64,000 nucleotides of DNA from an uncultured Opitutia bacterium (GTDB lineage Bacteria > Verrucomicrobiota > Verrucomicrobiia > Opitutales > Opitutaceae). The stretch lies in assembly GCA_903881475.1 (NCBI GenBank), contig CAIRTK010000066.1:1-64000 (forward strand), in the 5' to 3' direction. A model generated the notes under the pieces. That model saw only the letters and a list, made by a program, of their open reading frames with translations. It did not search any database and was not told the origin of the DNA. The position numbers and the translations under genes were made by a program. Below are positions 19,853 to 27,947 of this stretch, in pieces; the first letter of the stretch is position 1, and every line of letters starts with the position of its first letter.

Positions 19853-20188
19853 GTGAAAGGCCGCCCGCCCATCCAGCCGATTGCCGAGCGCTTTCCCGCC
19901 CTGGAGGAGCAGGAAGTCGTGCTTACCTTTATCGCGCCCGGGGCCAAGGCGGTGCAAGTAGCGGGTACGTTCAACGGCTGGCGTCCGGAAGCCAATCCAC
20001 TGGAGCAAACGGGTGCCGAAGAGTGGACCGCCCGATTGAAACTCAAGTCGGGCCAGTACGAATATCGTTTTGTCGTGGACGGCGTCTGGAGCGACGACCC
20101 GCAGGCCGGGCAGACCGCGGTCAACCCGTACGGCGGGCTCAATTCAGTCTTCCAAGTCGGACTCGACGACCGCACGGATCTTTTGTGA
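19853..20188 (+). CDS. Single-domain CBM48 / AMPK-type glycogen-binding protein
   Basis: A 111-residue protein (GTG start; an in-frame GTG at 19826 would add nine residues). AAGG about seven bases upstream of 19853 favours that start. The chain is essentially one carbohydrate-binding module: the strand VVLTFIAPGAKAVQVAGTFN, the sugar-contact motif FNGWRPEANPL, then GQYEYRFVVDGVWSDDPQA ending in NPYGG.NSVFQV, which matches the N-terminal module of branching enzymes and the AMPK beta subunit. It may tether or sense glycogen; a phosphorylase and phosphoglucomutase are encoded convergently just downstream. Confidence 0.85.
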   Translation: MKGRPPIQPIAERFPALEEQEVVLTFIAPGAKAVQVAGTFNGWRPEANPLEQTGAEEWTARLKLKSGQYEYRFVVDGVWSDDPQAGQTAVNPYGGLNSVFQVGLDDRTDLL

Positions 20189-20242
20189 ACGGGCAGTTTC
20201 CCGCCCGGATCTGCTGATCGATCGTTCGGAGATAACGAACTT

Positions 20243-22783
20243 CTACTTCTGCCACAGGATCCATCCGGCCTCCAGGGGCACCGCGAGGCCATCGCAATGC
20301 GGCAGGATCCGCGCCGTGTAATCCGTCGCCGGGCGGTCGCAGGAAACAGTGGCGCTGTAGATGAAGGCGTTGCCGCCCGTGCCATCGGCCAAGGGACGCA
20401 GGCGCGTCATCTCCTGCCGCACCGCCTCACCGTTCTTCGGCCCGTTCGCGTAGAGCTCCACCCGCACCTTTTCCGCGCTGACGTCTTTTAGAAAGACTTC
20501 CACCGTGATGACGCGCTGGTTTCCGTTGGTTTCCACCGCCACATGGCCGAAGCGCAGGGCGGCCCATTGCGGAGCCAGGGCATTTCGCCAGTCCACCAGT
20601 CTCCGGGCGGCGGCGCCCTGGTTCGCGGCGCGCCCATGGTAGGCGGCGGCGGCGGGCAGGTAGTGCTGCTCGGTATATTCGCGCACGGTGCGGGTGGCGG
20701 AAAACCGGGGCGTCAGCCGGGCCATGCTTTCCCGGATGCGTCCGACCCAGGCCGGAGGCAGGCCCTCGCCATTGCGGGCATAAAATTCCGGGATCACCTC
20801 TTGTTCCAGCCGCTCGTAGAGCGCCTCGGCTTCAGCGGCATCCCAGGCGGGATCGTCACCGTGCTCCTGGCCGTCGCCCAAGGCCCAGCCCACGTCCGGC
20901 ATGTAGGCCTCGGCCCACCAGCCGTCCAACTCGGAGAGATTGAGCCCGCCATTGACGAGCACCTTCATCCCGCTGGTGCCGCTGGCTTCCCATGGCCGCC
21001 GGGGCGTGTTGATCCAGACATCGACGCCCTGCACCAGTTCTTCGGCCATCAGCATGTCATAGTCCGCGAGGAAGATCACCGGCGGACATGCATCACTGCG
21101 CCGGATAAACTGCGTCCACTCCTGGATCAGCGCCTTTCCCGCCTGGTCGGCCGGATGCGCCTTGCCGGCGATGATGAGCTGGGCCGGGCGCTGGGGATGC
21201 TTGAGGATGCGGATCAACCGCTCGGGATCGTGCAACAGGAGGTTGGGCCGTTTGTAGCTCGCGAAGCGGCGCGCGAAGCCGAGGGTCAGCACCCCGGGAT
21301 CCAGCCGGGCCTGGGTCCGGGCGACCGTGTCCGGATCCGCCCCGGCCACGGCCATCTGCCGGCCGACGCGGTCGCGGGCATAGTCCACCAGGATCTTCCG
21401 GCTGATGGTGCGCAGCGCCCAGATTTTTTCATCGGAGACCTTGCGGATGTCGGCTTCCAAGTTCGTCGACATTCCCATCCACCGGCTCTGGCCGCAGGCC
21501 ACAGTCCACAGGGTGTCCGCCGCCGCCGAGTCCCAAGTTGGCATGTGCACGCCATTGGTCACATGACTGATGGGGACTTCGCATTCCGGCCATCGGGGAT
21601 AGAGGGGTAAGAAAATGTGACGGCTGACCCGGCCATGCAATTCGCTCACCCCATTGACGGCACCGCTGCCGCGGGTGGCGAGGTAGGCCATATTGAAGGG
21701 CTCGTCTGCGTCATCGGGATTTTCGCGGCCGAGCGCCAGCAATTCATGGAGTGAAAGCCCGAGGTCTTCCTGCGCGTACCGCGCGAGATACTGCGCCACC
21801 AGCCCCGGAGAAAACCGGTCGAAGCCCGCGGCGACCGCGGTGTGGGTGGTGAAGAGATTCCCGGCCCGCGTGGCCATCAGCGCGGTGGCGAACGACTGAC
21901 CGTGGTCCGCCATGAACCCCCGGGCCCGCTCCAGCAGGGCGAAGGCCGCATGGACCTCGTTGAGATGGCAGACGTCGGGCTTGAGGCCTAGGGCGCCCAG
22001 CAGGCGCCAACCGCCGAGGCCGAGCACAATTTCCTGTTTCAGTCGCAGTTCGTCGTCGCCGCCATACAGCTCGCTCGTGATTCCCCGGTGGCCGGGAAAA
22101 TTGGCCGCGTCATTGCTGTCGAGCAGGTAGAGCTTGGTCCGGCCGACCTGGACCTGCCATGCGCGGAGCCAGATGGAGTAGCCGGGCAGAGTGATTTCCA
22201 ATCGCAGCGGCTCGCCGTCCGGCCGGCGCACCGGGGTGACCGGCATTTGGCCGGGATCGTTATAGGGATAGAGCGCCTGCTGCGCTCCCTTTGCGTCGAT
22301 CACCTGGCGGAAATAACCCTGCTGATAGAACAGCCCGACGCCGATCACCGGTACGCCGAGATTGCTGGCCGCCTTGAGCTGGTCGCCGGCCACATTGCCC
22401 AGGCCACCCGAATAAATCGGGAGAGCCTCGCTGAGCATGAACTCCATGCAGAAGTAGGCGACGCTGCCGAGCGGGGCCGAGGGATGCTGGTGCTGAAACC
22501 AGCGGGGCACGGTCGCCGCCTCCCGCCTGGCCTGCATCAGCCGGTCGAGCAACTGGCGGAATTCCGGATCGGCCAGCGCGCGGGTGATTTTTTCCCGCGC
22601 GACAGTCTGCAGCACGACGCTCGGGTGGGAGGTGCGGGCCCAAAGCTCGGGATCGAGCCGCCGCCATAACTCGTCCCCGCAGTGGTTCCACGTCCAGCGC
22701 AGGTCCATCGCGAGTTCGGTCAGGGCCTCCAGGCCTTGTGGTGGGGGCGGAGAAGGAGTGCCGATGGGAGTGGGTTCGCTCAT
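20243..22783 (-). CDS. glgP: Alpha-glucan (glycogen/maltodextrin) phosphorylase
   Basis: An 846-residue GT35 enzyme releasing glucose 1-phosphate from alpha-1,4-glucans with phosphate. The pyridoxal-phosphate site is visible as [17 protein letters not shown], with the cofactor lysine at about K607. The N-terminus ([20 protein letters not shown]) identifies the bacterial/archaeal alpha-glucan phosphorylase subgroup with the DUF3417-like start, not the E. coli MalP/GlgP subgroup. It lies 31 bases downstream of pgm on the same strand, so glucose 1-phosphate produced here would be isomerised by its operon partner. Confidence 0.93.
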   Translation of the reverse strand: MSEPTPIGTPSPPPPQGLEALTELAMDLRWTWNHCGDELWRRLDPELWARTSHPSVVLQTVAREKITRALADPEFRQLLDRLMQARREAATVPRWFQHQHPSAPLGSVAYFCMEFMLSEALPIYSGGLGNVAGDQLKAASNLGVPVIGVGLFYQQGYFRQVIDAKGAQQALYPYNDPGQMPVTPVRRPDGEPLRLEITLPGYSIWLRAWQVQVGRTKLYLLDSNDAANFPGHRGITSELYGGDDELRLKQEIVLGLGGWRLLGALGLKPDVCHLNEVHAAFALLERARGFMADHGQSFATALMATRAGNLFTTHTAVAAGFDRFSPGLVAQYLARYAQEDLGLSLHELLALGRENPDDADEPFNMAYLATRGSGAVNGVSELHGRVSRHIFLPLYPRWPECEVPISHVTNGVHMPTWDSAAADTLWTVACGQSRWMGMSTNLEADIRKVSDEKIWALRTISRKILVDYARDRVGRQMAVAGADPDTVARTQARLDPGVLTLGFARRFASYKRPNLLLHDPERLIRILKHPQRPAQLIIAGKAHPADQAGKALIQEWTQFIRRSDACPPVIFLADYDMLMAEELVQGVDVWINTPRRPWEASGTSGMKVLVNGGLNLSELDGWWAEAYMPDVGWALGDGQEHGDDPAWDAAEAEALYERLEQEVIPEFYARNGEGLPPAWVGRIRESMARLTPRFSATRTVREYTEQHYLPAAAAYHGRAANQGAAARRLVDWRNALAPQWAALRFGHVAVETNGNQRVITVEVFLKDVSAEKVRVELYANGPKNGEAVRQEMTRLRPLADGTGGNAFIYSATVSCDRPATDYTARILPHCDGLAVPLEAGWILWQK

Positions 22784-22814
22784 GGGTGTGGGAAAATCCG
22801 GCAGACGAAACGGA

Positions 22815-24521
22815 TCAATTCCCGCCCCGCTTGTTCCGCGCCGCCGCTACCTCTTTCCGTCCCTTCGATGGACGGGCGGCGGACTTCAGGGTCGCGCTGA
22901 CGACCGCCTGGGCCTCCCGCAGGATCCGGCGCAGATGGGAGGCTCCGCGAAAACTCTCGGCGTAAATCTTGTAGATGTCCTCGGTCCCGGACGGACGGGC
23001 CGCGAACCACCCGCTGGCCGTCACCGCCTTCAATCCGCCGATGAGCGCATCGTTGCCCGGGGCCCGGGTCAGGATGGATTGGATTTTTTCCCCGGCCAAT
23101 GTCACGGGCTTGAACTGCCCAGGGGAAAGCCGGGCCAGCGCGCGTTTTTCCTTCGGCGTGGCCGGTGCCTCCATGCGGTCGTAGCACGGATCGCCAAATT
23201 CACGCGTCAGGGTGCGATAGATTTTACCGGGGTCGCGGCCGGTCCGCGCCATGATCTCCGCAGCGAGCAGGCACGGGATGAAGCCGTCCTTGTCCGTGGT
23301 CCAGACGCGGCCATCCCGCCGGAGAAAGGTGGCCCCCGCGCTTTCCTCCCCGCCAAATCCCAGCGAGCCATCGAGCAGGCCGGCGACGAACCATTTGAAT
23401 CCGACCGGCACCTCATAGAGAATCCGGCCCAGTTTGGCGGTGACGCGGTCGATCATCGCGCTGCTCACCACGGTTTTCCCGACTGCTGCCGCCTTGGGCC
23501 ACTTTGGTCGATGTTGGAAGAGATGGGAAATGGCGACAGCCAGGAAGTGATTCGGCGGGAGCAGCCCGGCGCTGCGGGTGACAATCCCGTGCCGGTCATG
23601 GTCGGTGTCGCAGGCGAAGGAGAGATCGAACCGATCCTTCATCCCGATCAGCCGCGCCATCGCATAGGGCGAAGACGGATCCATGCGGATCTGGCCGTCC
23701 CAATCCACCGTCATGAAACGAAAGGTCGGATCGACTGCCTCGTTGACGACGGTCAAATCGATCCGGTGGCGCTCCGCGATCCGCGCCCAGTAATGCACGC
23801 CGGCGCCGCCCAAGGGATCCACGCCCAGATGGAGCTTGGCGCCGCCGATGACCTTCAGGTCGATGACCTGGTCCAGATCGTTGATGTAGGCGTTGAGATA
23901 GTCATGCCGGTGCGTCGTCGTGGCGCGCAGCGCCCGGGCGTGAGGAATCCGCCTCACCCCCCTGAGCCGGGTTTCAAGCAGGGCGTTCGCCTGCGCCTCG
24001 ATCCAGCCGGTGACACCGGTGTCTGCTGGCCCGCCGTTGGGCGGGTTGTATTTGAAGCCGCCGTCGTGCGGTGGATTGTGCGAAGGCGTGATGACGATCC
24101 CGTCGGCGAGGCCGCTTTTTCGTCCGCGGTTGTAAGTCAGGATCGCATGGGAAATCACCGGGGTGGGCGTGTACTCGTCGCCGTCCGCGAGCATGACCTC
24201 GACCCCGTTGGCCGCGAGGACCTCGAGCGCGGTCGCGCCGGCGGGCGTGGAGAGAGCGTGGGTGTCGAGGCCGAGGAACAGCGGGCCGGAGATTTTTTGC
24301 CGCCCGCGATAACGACAGATCGCCTGGGTGATCGCCAAGATGTGAGCCTCGTTGAACGACAACTTGCACGACGAACCGCGGTGTCCCGAGGTGCCAAATG
24401 CCACGCGCTCCGCCGGCACCGCCGGATCGGGCACGCCGGTGTAATACGCGGTGATGAGCCGGGGGACGTCGACCAGGATTTCCGCCGGGGCAGGCTTGCC
24501 GGCGAGGGGGCTGATTTTCAT
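22815..24521 (-). CDS. pgm: Phosphoglucomutase (alpha-D-glucose-phosphate-specific)
   Basis: A 568-residue enzyme interconverting glucose 1-phosphate and glucose 6-phosphate. The catalytic phosphoserine motif ITPSHNPPHDGGFKYN is present (Ser at about 147), with the early FGTSGHRGSS motif, the metal loop CDTDHDRHG, the sugar loop GGEESAG and the phosphate-binding AARPSGTEDIYKIYAESF near the C-terminus. Length and motifs fit the E. coli Pgm type. ATG 24521 (MKISPLAGKPAP) is preferred over a start nine codons upstream. It is the first gene of a two-gene unit with glgP. The C-terminal tail is Lys/Arg-rich. Confidence 0.94.
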   Translation of the reverse strand: MKISPLAGKPAPAEILVDVPRLITAYYTGVPDPAVPAERVAFGTSGHRGSSCKLSFNEAHILAITQAICRYRGRQKISGPLFLGLDTHALSTPAGATALEVLAANGVEVMLADGDEYTPTPVISHAILTYNRGRKSGLADGIVITPSHNPPHDGGFKYNPPNGGPADTGVTGWIEAQANALLETRLRGVRRIPHARALRATTTHRHDYLNAYINDLDQVIDLKVIGGAKLHLGVDPLGGAGVHYWARIAERHRIDLTVVNEAVDPTFRFMTVDWDGQIRMDPSSPYAMARLIGMKDRFDLSFACDTDHDRHGIVTRSAGLLPPNHFLAVAISHLFQHRPKWPKAAAVGKTVVSSAMIDRVTAKLGRILYEVPVGFKWFVAGLLDGSLGFGGEESAGATFLRRDGRVWTTDKDGFIPCLLAAEIMARTGRDPGKIYRTLTREFGDPCYDRMEAPATPKEKRALARLSPGQFKPVTLAGEKIQSILTRAPGNDALIGGLKAVTASGWFAARPSGTEDIYKIYAESFRGASHLRRILREAQAVVSATLKSAARPSKGRKEVAAARNKRGGN

Positions 24522-24575
24522 GGCGCGGGCTGGCCGGCATGTTCCCAAGATAGGGTCCTGAGGGTTATGCTTGGG

Positions 24576-24842
24576 TCAGGCATCGGTGCATCCGGCCGGG
24601 ACCGGATTCGGGCCTGCACACGCGGGGATCCAATCAAGCAACGCACTTTGGCGGGCGGGATCCGTCTCACCCGTCAATTCACGCTTCGCCTGCTCGTAGT
24701 CACATTGGGCCACCTGCGGAGGAACCCGGCCGGCCAGCACCGCGAGTTCGCAGGTGCGGACATGCAACTTCTGGCGGGACGGCCGGCCGGGGCCGGTGAA
24801 GAACGGACTGGGACGGGGGAAAAGGGCGGGAGGACTTTCCAT
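24576..24842 (-). CDS. Small hypothetical protein
   Basis: An 88-residue reading frame in the gap between pgm and the PRC-barrel gene, on the same strand as both. The central part (RTCELAVLAGRVPPQVAQCD followed by YEQAKRELTGE) looks protein-like and is not the pattern expected of random GC-rich shadow, but I cannot assign a family. The flanks are Pro-rich. The start codon has no strong ribosome-binding site. It could be a small stress-island protein or a spurious frame. Confidence 0.4.
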   Translation of the reverse strand: MESPPALFPRPSPFFTGPGRPSRQKLHVRTCELAVLAGRVPPQVAQCDYEQAKRELTGETDPARQSALLDWIPACAGPNPVPAGCTDA

Positions 24843-24964
24843 GGTGGGTCTGGTTTCAGGGCCATGCCGGCCGGACGAGCTGAATGCCGTTGGTCAGGTC
24901 GGCAGACGGAGGCCACCCGTGAGGGTTTCGGGAGGCGCGTGCCGAATAAGGTTTTTGGGCGGAA

Positions 24965-25606
24965 TTATTCCGCCGGAGCCGGGCGACCGGCGGGTGCCGA
25001 TTGATTTCCCGCGGTCGGACAGATCTCTGCGAGTGCGAGGTCCATGAACACCATTGATTCCTCCGCACTGATACGCCGGACCTTGCGGGCGGAGAGTAGG
25101 ATCTCCCTGCCCGCATACCATCTGCCCGCCTCAACGATGAGGATCCGGATCGTCCAATTTTCATCGTTCACCATCAAGCCGCGCAGATGACCGATGGCTC
25201 CATCGATTGCCTGCAGGTCATAGCCGGTGACTTCATGCGTGCTTCGGAGCTGCGTTTTTTCCAGAGCGGGGTGCCATGCCGGGGCGGCCCGCCCATCACC
25301 CGGGGACAAATCCATGGGGACCGTGCCTCGGCCGAGGGCCGCGCCGGCATTCCGGCCGGGCGGCGGACGGATTCCGATCTGCTGCCGGGTCAGGTTCACG
25401 GGCAGACTATTTTCCTCGTGGTCGAAGCGGCCGAACGCATCCGGCGGGACCAAGACTTGTCGTCCGCTGAACCAGGCTCCGGTGTCCGCGACCGCAAACC
25501 GAACCTTCCAAGTCTGGTCATCAAAGAAAAAGTCCCGGACCTGGCCGATCTGGCCGTCTGGTGCCGCGAGTTTGCAGCCGTAGAGTTCCTTGGTGTTGAG
25601 TAGCAT
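24965..25606 (-). CDS. PRC-barrel domain protein (two barrels)
   Basis: A 213-residue protein with two PRC-barrel-like beta domains: residues about 1-75 (LLNTKELYGCKLAAPDGQIG, then VRDFFFDDQTWKVRF) and about 118-195 (STHEVTGYDLQAIDGAIGHL then LMVNDENWTIRILIVEAG). The linker between them is Pro/Gly-rich. PRC-barrel proteins of this kind are common in stress-associated islands, but their biochemical role is unclear. AAGGG about eight bases upstream supports the ATG at 25606. A copy of the GGGT-type promoter motif lies about 100 bases upstream in the correct orientation. Confidence 0.82.
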   Translation of the reverse strand: MLLNTKELYGCKLAAPDGQIGQVRDFFFDDQTWKVRFAVADTGAWFSGRQVLVPPDAFGRFDHEENSLPVNLTRQQIGIRPPPGRNAGAALGRGTVPMDLSPGDGRAAPAWHPALEKTQLRSTHEVTGYDLQAIDGAIGHLRGLMVNDENWTIRILIVEAGRWYAGREILLSARKVRRISAEESMVFMDLALAEICPTAGNQSAPAGRPAPAE

Positions 25607-25674
25607 GAAGCGCCCTTGGTGTGTGTCTGAGTCGGGCCTCTCCTCTGGAAAGATGCCCTCGAATCCCGTTCCGG

Positions 25675-25716
25675 AGTGTGCGTTGAAATACGGTCTGGAG
25701 ATATGGGGTGATACCC
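25675..25716 (-). promoter_or_regulatory. Shared promoter motif, copy 2 (upstream of the PRC-barrel gene)
   Basis: On the minus strand 25716-25703 reads GGGTATCACCCCAT, identical over all 14 bases to the copy at 9777. After 22 further bases comes CACACT (25680-25675), which differs by one base from the TACACT at the same place in copy 1. It points toward the PRC-barrel start at 25606, leaving a leader of about 60 bases. Confidence 0.6.
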
Positions 25717-26003
25717 GACCTCAAGAGTTCGCGGCGGATCAGTCCGAATGACCGGTGCGTCGTTGCCCGCTGCGCCCAGACTGAGCAGCGCGCAAACGAT
25801 TGGATAATGGCCCAAAGCGCCACCGTGGTCTCTTTCGGCTCACGAAGAGGGGTCGGGCCGATACCAACCCGCGTACAAGGGGTCCATCACCTGATGTCGA
25901 TCAATCAGATCATCCGCGGTATGTGCCCCCGGACTTACCGCGCACAGCCGGGTCTGACGGCAGCAATCCCGCCCCGCGGTGAATTCCAACCTCATTCAAG
26001 CTT
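25717..26003. other. Gap between the PRC-barrel promoter and transaldolase
   Basis: About 290 bases with no credible gene. A 99-codon plus-strand frame here (25708-26007) has no recognisable features, and its start lies inside the promoter motif of the divergent gene. The transaldolase promoter is expected here, but I see no obvious -35/-10 pair. Confidence 0.35.
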
Positions 26004-27090
26004 ATGAACCCCCCCCCAACGGCTGCACAACCTGGGCCAAAGCCTCTGGCTCGATAATATCACGCGCGACCTGCTGAACAGCGGCACGCTCCAGCGCTAC
26101 GTGAACGAACTGTCCGTGACCGGGTTGACCTCGAACCCCACGATCTTCGACCAGGCGATCAAGGGCAGCGCCGCCTATGACGCGGCGATCCGCCGCGACC
26201 TGGCGAAGGGAAGAACCGGCGAGGCCCTTTTCTTCGACCTGGCGCTGGAGGATCTCACCCGGGCCGCCGACCTGTTCCGGCCGGCGCATGACCGCACGAA
26301 CGGAGTGGACGGATGGGTGTCGCTGGAGGTGTCGCCTTTGCTGGCGCATGACACCGTCGGCACGATCGCCGCCGCCAAGGAGCTCTCCGCGCGGGCCAGC
26401 CGGCCCAATCTCTTCATCAAGATCCCGGGCACCCCAGAAGGCCTGCCGGCCATCGAAGAAGCGATTTTTGCGGGCGTGCCGGTCAATGTGACGCTCCTCT
26501 TTTCGCGCGAGCACTATCTCGCGGCCGCCGAAGCCTACCTGCGCGGCATTGAACGACGCCTCGACGCGGGCCTGAATCCCCGGGTCGGATCCGTGGCGTC
26601 CATTTTTGTCAGCCGCTGGGATGTCGCCCTGGCCGACCGGGTCCCCCCGGCGCTGGACAACCTGCTCGGCATCGCCATGGCGGGCCGCATCTACCGCGCC
26701 TATGTCGGTTTGCTGGCCAAGCCGCGTTGGTTGCGGGTTTACAATGCCGGAGCCAGGCCGCAGCGGCTGCTCTGGGCCAGCACCGGCACGAAGGACCCGC
26801 GGGCATCCGACACGTTCTACATCAAGGCACTGGCGGCCCCGTTCACGGTGAACACCATGCCGGAGGCGACCTTGCTGGCCCTGGCCGATCATGGTGAGGT
26901 TGGCCCCATCATGGATGCGGGCGACGAGGATTGCGAACGGGTGCTGGAGCGGTTCGACGAGCCCGGAGTCAACTTGGAGGAGCTCGCCGGCCGCCTTCAG
27001 GACGAGGGAGCGAAGTCCTTCGTGAAATCCTGGAATGAACTCATCGCCGTGATTGCAACCAAGAGCGCCGCGCTCAAGCCGGGCGCCTGA
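26004..27090 (+). CDS. tal: Transaldolase, apparently frameshifted at a C9 tract near its start
   Basis: The pentose-phosphate enzyme that moves dihydroxyacetone units. The frame closing at 27090 carries VTGLTSNPTIFDQAIKGS, the Schiff-base lysine strand LFIKIPGTPEGLPAI, and VNVTLLFS. Homology extends upstream of the first in-frame GTG (26101) as LHNLGQSLWLDNITRDLL (from 26023), but that frame has a stop (TGA 26005-26007) overlapping the only ATG (26004). Between them lie nine C (26009-26017). With eight C the ATG would read straight into MNPPQRLHNLGQS, the usual transaldolase start. So the gene is either disrupted, slippage-controlled, or carries a sequencing error; translation from GTG 26101 would lose about 30 conserved residues. 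Full-length protein would be about 361 residues. Confidence 0.75.
26009..26017 (+). repeat. C9 homopolymer inside the transaldolase start region
   Basis: Nine consecutive C lie five bases after the first base of the ATG. Loss of one C, or gain of two, restores the transaldolase reading frame. Homopolymers of this length are typical both of slipped-strand variation and of sequencing indels. Confidence 0.8.
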
Positions 27091-27110
27091 CCCGGCTTCA
27101 GCGGAAATCG

Positions 27111-27140
27111 ACCGGCGGCATAATGCCCCCTGCCGCCGGT
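27111..27140 (+). terminator. Strong hairpin after transaldolase
   Basis: ACCGGCGGCA (27111-27120) pairs perfectly over ten bases with TGCCGCCGGT (27131-27140), with a 10-base loop, 20 bases after the transaldolase stop. No T-run follows; the csbD promoter motif starts three bases later, so the hairpin separates the two units. Confidence 0.6.
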
Positions 27141-27143
27141 GTA

Positions 27144-27185
27144 GGGTTACGCCCCATGGTACCGGGCGAGCCCAGGGCCTAGCAT
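27144..27185 (+). promoter_or_regulatory. Shared promoter motif, copy 3 (upstream of csbD)
   Basis: GGGTTACGCCCCAT (27144-27157), 21 bases, C, then TAGCAT (27180-27185) as the -10-like hexamer. Spacing to the hexamer is the same as in the copies at 9777 and 32809. It lies between the transaldolase hairpin and csbD, a general-stress gene, leaving a leader of about 70 bases. Confidence 0.6.
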
Positions 27186-27261
27186 CAGTCCTTTTCCCAA
27201 ACCCGGGAACCCGGACTGCCACCCCGGCGGCCCGGCATTACGCAGGACAAAACGAATCACC

Positions 27262-27468
27262 ATGAACCTACTCGAAATCAAGGGCGACTGGAACATTGCC
27301 AAGGGCAAGTTGAAGCAGAAATGGGCCCAGCTCACCGAGCACGATCTCCAATTCATCCAGGGCCAGCAGGAGGAACTGCTCGGCCGGATTCAGAAGCGGA
27401 CGGGTGAAACCCGGGCCGCGGTTGAGCAGGCGATCAAGAATGCCTTTCCGACCGACGACCGGAACTGA
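27262..27468 (+). CDS. CsbD-family stress protein
   Basis: A 68-residue hydrophilic helical protein. The N-terminus LLEIKGDWNIAKGKLKQKWA followed by QLTEHDLQFIQGQQEELLGR is the CsbD (UPF0337) pattern I-x-G-x-W-x-x-x-K-G-x-x-K-x-x-W-x-x-L-T-D-D-D. The family is induced by general stress in many bacteria; its molecular function is unknown. A copy of the island's promoter motif lies about 100 bases upstream, consistent with stress control. Confidence 0.92.
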   Translation: MNLLEIKGDWNIAKGKLKQKWAQLTEHDLQFIQGQQEELLGRIQKRTGETRAAVEQAIKNAFPTDDRN

Positions 27469-27610
27469 CGGCGGTCGTCCTCTGTGCCCATCCGGTGGGC
27501 GGGAAACCCGATCATGAAGGACCATGCCCGCGGCCGGGCGGATCTTTGTGGCGATCCTCGCCGGCTTGGATTCGGTCGGATCTGCTCTCATGGACCCTGG
27601 AGAAAATGAA

Positions 27611-27700
27611 ATGACCTATACCTGCCCGATGCACCCCGAGGTGCAGCAGGACCATCCCGGGGACTGCCCCAAGTGTGGCATGGCGCTGGAACCGATATAG
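27611..27700 (+). CDS. Free-standing heavy-metal-binding peptide (CPMHPE / CPKCGM motif)
   Basis: A 29-residue peptide beginning [20 protein letters not shown] and ending [10 protein letters not shown]-x-C-P-M-H-P ... C-P-K-C-G-M-x-L is the heavy-metal-binding domain usually fused to the N-terminus of Cu-type P1B ATPases or to efflux adaptors. Here it ends in TAG on its own, 247 bases before an ATPase gene whose product lacks any metal-binding domain. GGAG eight bases upstream supports ATG 27611; an in-frame ATG at 27590 (and one at 27524) could lengthen it. It may deliver metal to the ATPase or be a relic of a fused domain. Confidence 0.7.
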   Translation: MTYTCPMHPEVQQDHPGDCPKCGMALEPI

Positions 27701-27947
27701 CCTCCGCCTTGGTGCTTTCCTCACGAAAATTCCCGCGGGTCGAAAACCGGCGCCGCGCGGGGCCGCAATCAGTGCCCAGCATCGGGCAATTTATGCGAAG
27801 ATGCCGTGTGCCGGACGACTTACAGTCAGGCCGCTCACAAAACCCAATGCACCTCTCATCCCTCTTCCCAAGGCGGGTGGAAGCCCCGGGCGGTCCGGCT
27901 GTCTGCCGGCTGGCTGCCCCGTCAATCCGCTCCGCCGTCTTTCCGCC
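27701..27947. other. Gap between the metal-binding peptide and the P1B ATPase
   Basis: The ATPase frame stays open through this stretch (from 27675), but the upstream extension is Pro/Arg-rich and lacks metal-binding or membrane features, so I treat it as non-coding. No terminator-like hairpin was noticed, so co-transcription of the peptide and the ATPase is possible. Confidence 0.4.

Noticed and set aside
25708-26007. 99-codon plus-strand frame before transaldolase
   Set aside because: No family features, composition like random sequence, and its start lies inside the promoter motif of the divergent gene.
27675-27947. N-terminal extension of the P1B ATPase frame
   Set aside because: It overlaps the end of the metal-binding peptide gene in another frame and lacks any metal-binding or membrane motif.
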